Origin: Methanomassiliicoccus sp.
Lineage (GTDB): Archaea > Thermoplasmatota > Thermoplasmata > Methanomassiliicoccales > JACIVX01
NCBI GenBank assembly: GCA_020725985.1
Contig: DYTM01000102.1
Coordinates: forward strand, 1-5,734
Direction: 5' to 3'
DNA length: 5,734 bases
Below are positions 4,547 to 5,734 of the stretch, piece by piece (position 1 is the first letter of the stretch; the number at the start of each line of letters is the position of its first letter). The notes under the pieces were generated by a model. It saw only the letters and a program-made list of their open reading frames with translations, made no database searches and was not told the origin of the DNA. A program made the translations under genes and the position numbers.

Positions 4547-5734
4547 TTAGCAGTTCGTTATCGTCTTGAACTCCGACCCGTCAGGCCGCCTGATGCAGAC
4601 GGTCAGAGGCAGGTGGCCAGGAAGGGCATGGGTGGCGCAGGAGTTGCACGGATCGTACGCCCGATACGCCATCTCGATCGTGTTGAGCAGCCCGGGCGAG
4701 ACCTCCCAGTCCTTGATCAGCGCCTTGGCAGCCTTCGCCACGCTCATGTTGATGGGGGCGTTGTTGTTCGTCGTTCCGACGATAAGGTTTACGTTCTGCA
4801 CGATGCCGTTCTCGTCCGAGACGTAGTGGTGGATCAGCACCCCCCTCGGGGCCTCGAGGCAACCTACACCCTCTCCAGGAGTCTTGACCTTCGTCTTGAT
4901 GTCCTTGCTGGTGATCTCCGGGTCCTGGGCGAGTTCCAGAAGCCTCTCCGAGGCGTACACGAGCTCGATCACCCTCGCCCAGTGATACGCCTGGGTGTGG
5001 TGGATCGGGCCCTTCACTCCCGCGTCCCGGAAGAACCCTATCATTCTTTCATATTCGCTTTGAGCCAGAGGAGTGGCGAAGCCCTTCGAGACGTTGATGC
5101 GCGCGAGGGGCGCGGCCCTGTAGACGCCGCTGTCCGCCCCGTCCACCAGGCCCTTCCATCCGATCTTCTTGAGGAAGCAGAACTTCTCGTAGCTCCAGGG
5201 CTCCACGTGCTCCGAGATGTGATTCAGATAGTCCTTCGGGTGGAACCTGGCGATCTCGTTCCCCTTCGGATCGATCGCCCTCAGTGTGCCATCGTAGAAG
5301 TTGATCTTGTCGTTCGCGTCGAGCATCCCCAGATAGTTCGTCTCGTGGTAGAATATGTCCGGGTTGGTGATGATAGCCATGTAGTCCTTGTTCTTCAGCA
5401 CCACGTCCTCGAACACCTTGCATGTGAACTTCGAGAACTCGACGCATGACTTCGCCATCATCTCCACCTCCTTCCGCTCCTCCTCGCTCAGGGGCTTGGA
5501 CATCCCCCCAGGGATGCCGCAGACGGGATGTGTGGCTTTACCGCCCATCATCTCCTGGATCTTCTGGGCGTACGAGCGGTGCTTGATGACCGCTCCCCCG
5601 ATCTCGAGTCCTACGATGTCCACCACCCCGAGGATGTTCCTCTTGGCCGCGGGCGCGGCCGGTCCGACGACGAAGTCCGGAGCGGCCAAAGCGTAGAAGT
5701 GGGCGATGTGACTATGAACGTAGTGCGCTGCGTA
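4547..5734 (-). CDS. mvhA: [NiFe]-hydrogenase large subunit, group 3c MvhA-like, 5'-partial
   Basis: This is the catalytic large subunit of a cytoplasmic [NiFe]-hydrogenase, closest by motif style to the F420-non-reducing (MvhA) type that partners MvhG/MvhD and heterodisulfide reductase HdrABC. The frame stays open to the right edge, giving 395 visible residues that begin YAAHYVHSHIAHFYAL. The N-terminus with the first Ni-binding motif (RxCGxC) is outside the window. The C-terminal Ni-binding motif DPCNSCATH is present (visible residues 361-369; Cys363, Cys366, His369). It is followed by 26 residues, which fits a C-terminal extension removed by a maturation protease after that His. Other family segments are KATHPVCGIPGG, FATPLAQSEYERM, HWARVIELVYASERLLEL and CLEAPRGVLIHHY. 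A TTG at 5689 is not the start, since homology continues upstream. An exact subgroup (3c versus 3a/3b) needs phylogeny. Confidence 0.9.
   Translation of the reverse strand, partial: YAAHYVHSHIAHFYALAAPDFVVGPAAPAAKRNILGVVDIVGLEIGGAVIKHRSYAQKIQEMMGGKATHPVCGIPGGMSKPLSEEERKEVEMMAKSCVEFSKFTCKVFEDVVLKNKDYMAIITNPDIFYHETNYLGMLDANDKINFYDGTLRAIDPKGNEIARFHPKDYLNHISEHVEPWSYEKFCFLKKIGWKGLVDGADSGVYRAAPLARINVSKGFATPLAQSEYERMIGFFRDAGVKGPIHHTQAYHWARVIELVYASERLLELAQDPEITSKDIKTKVKTPGEGVGCLEAPRGVLIHHYVSDENGIVQNVNLIVGTTNNNAPINMSVAKAAKALIKDWEVSPGLLNTIEMAYRAYDPCNSCATHALPGHLPLTVCIRRPDGSEFKTITNC

Noticed and set aside
4613..5449. A long plus-strand open frame (278 codons) antisense to the hydrogenase gene
   Set aside because: Its product is rich in Arg, Val, Leu and Asp without recognisable motifs, as expected from the reverse strand of a GC-rich gene. 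The opposite strand has strong hydrogenase homology.
5687..5689. TTG at 5689 as the start of the hydrogenase subunit
   Set aside because: The frame remains open upstream to the window edge and encodes residues typical of the family (HSHIAHFYAL), so the gene is truncated by the window.
1..5734. Search for CRISPR arrays, tRNA or rRNA genes, insertion sequences, attachment sites and phage or defence genes
   Set aside because: No repeat arrays, cloverleaf-like segments, terminal inverted repeats or transposase-like proteins were seen. Nearly the whole window is accounted for by housekeeping and metabolic genes.

Overview
This is an ordinary-looking stretch of archaeal chromosome with moderately high GC content. 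Archaeal origin is supported by ribosomal protein S8e, SRP19 and a DUF211 protein, and by BRE/TATA-type promoters placed about 25-28 bp upstream of start codons. The strongly leaderless promoter style and a group 3c-type [NiFe]-hydrogenase large subunit would fit a Thermoplasmatota lineage such as a Methanomassiliicoccales relative. That placement is an inference and has not been tested.

Layout, left to right. The window opens inside the gene for ribosomal protein S8e (5' end missing). It is followed on the same strand by srp19, which has its own TATA box. The srp19 3' end overlaps, tail to tail, the convergent DUF211 gene. A 100-bp divergent promoter region separates DUF211 from a fused NAD(P)HX epimerase/dehydratase gene (nnrE-nnrD). 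Next comes a YfcE/MJ0936-like metallophosphoesterase, whose TATA box lies across the stop codon of the nnr gene, and then a second, distinct metallophosphoesterase of the COG1407 type. The second phosphoesterase overlaps tail to tail with a minus-strand DUF2148 iron-sulfur protein. Upstream of DUF2148, on the same strand, is the large subunit of a [NiFe]-hydrogenase (MvhA-like), which runs off the right edge with its N-terminus missing.

Functionally, the left part is translation and protein targeting (S8e, SRP19). The middle is metabolite repair (nnr) and phosphoesterase housekeeping. The right part is hydrogen/electron metabolism (MvhA-like subunit, 4Fe-4S-type DUF2148 protein). There are no long gene-free stretches; the largest gaps are about 100-113 bp and hold promoters or T-rich putative terminators. 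I found no mobile elements, CRISPR arrays, RNA genes or convincing novel systems. The points worth a second look are start-site corrections, the leaderless promoters, the overlapping convergent gene ends, and the pairing of DUF2148 with a hydrogenase.
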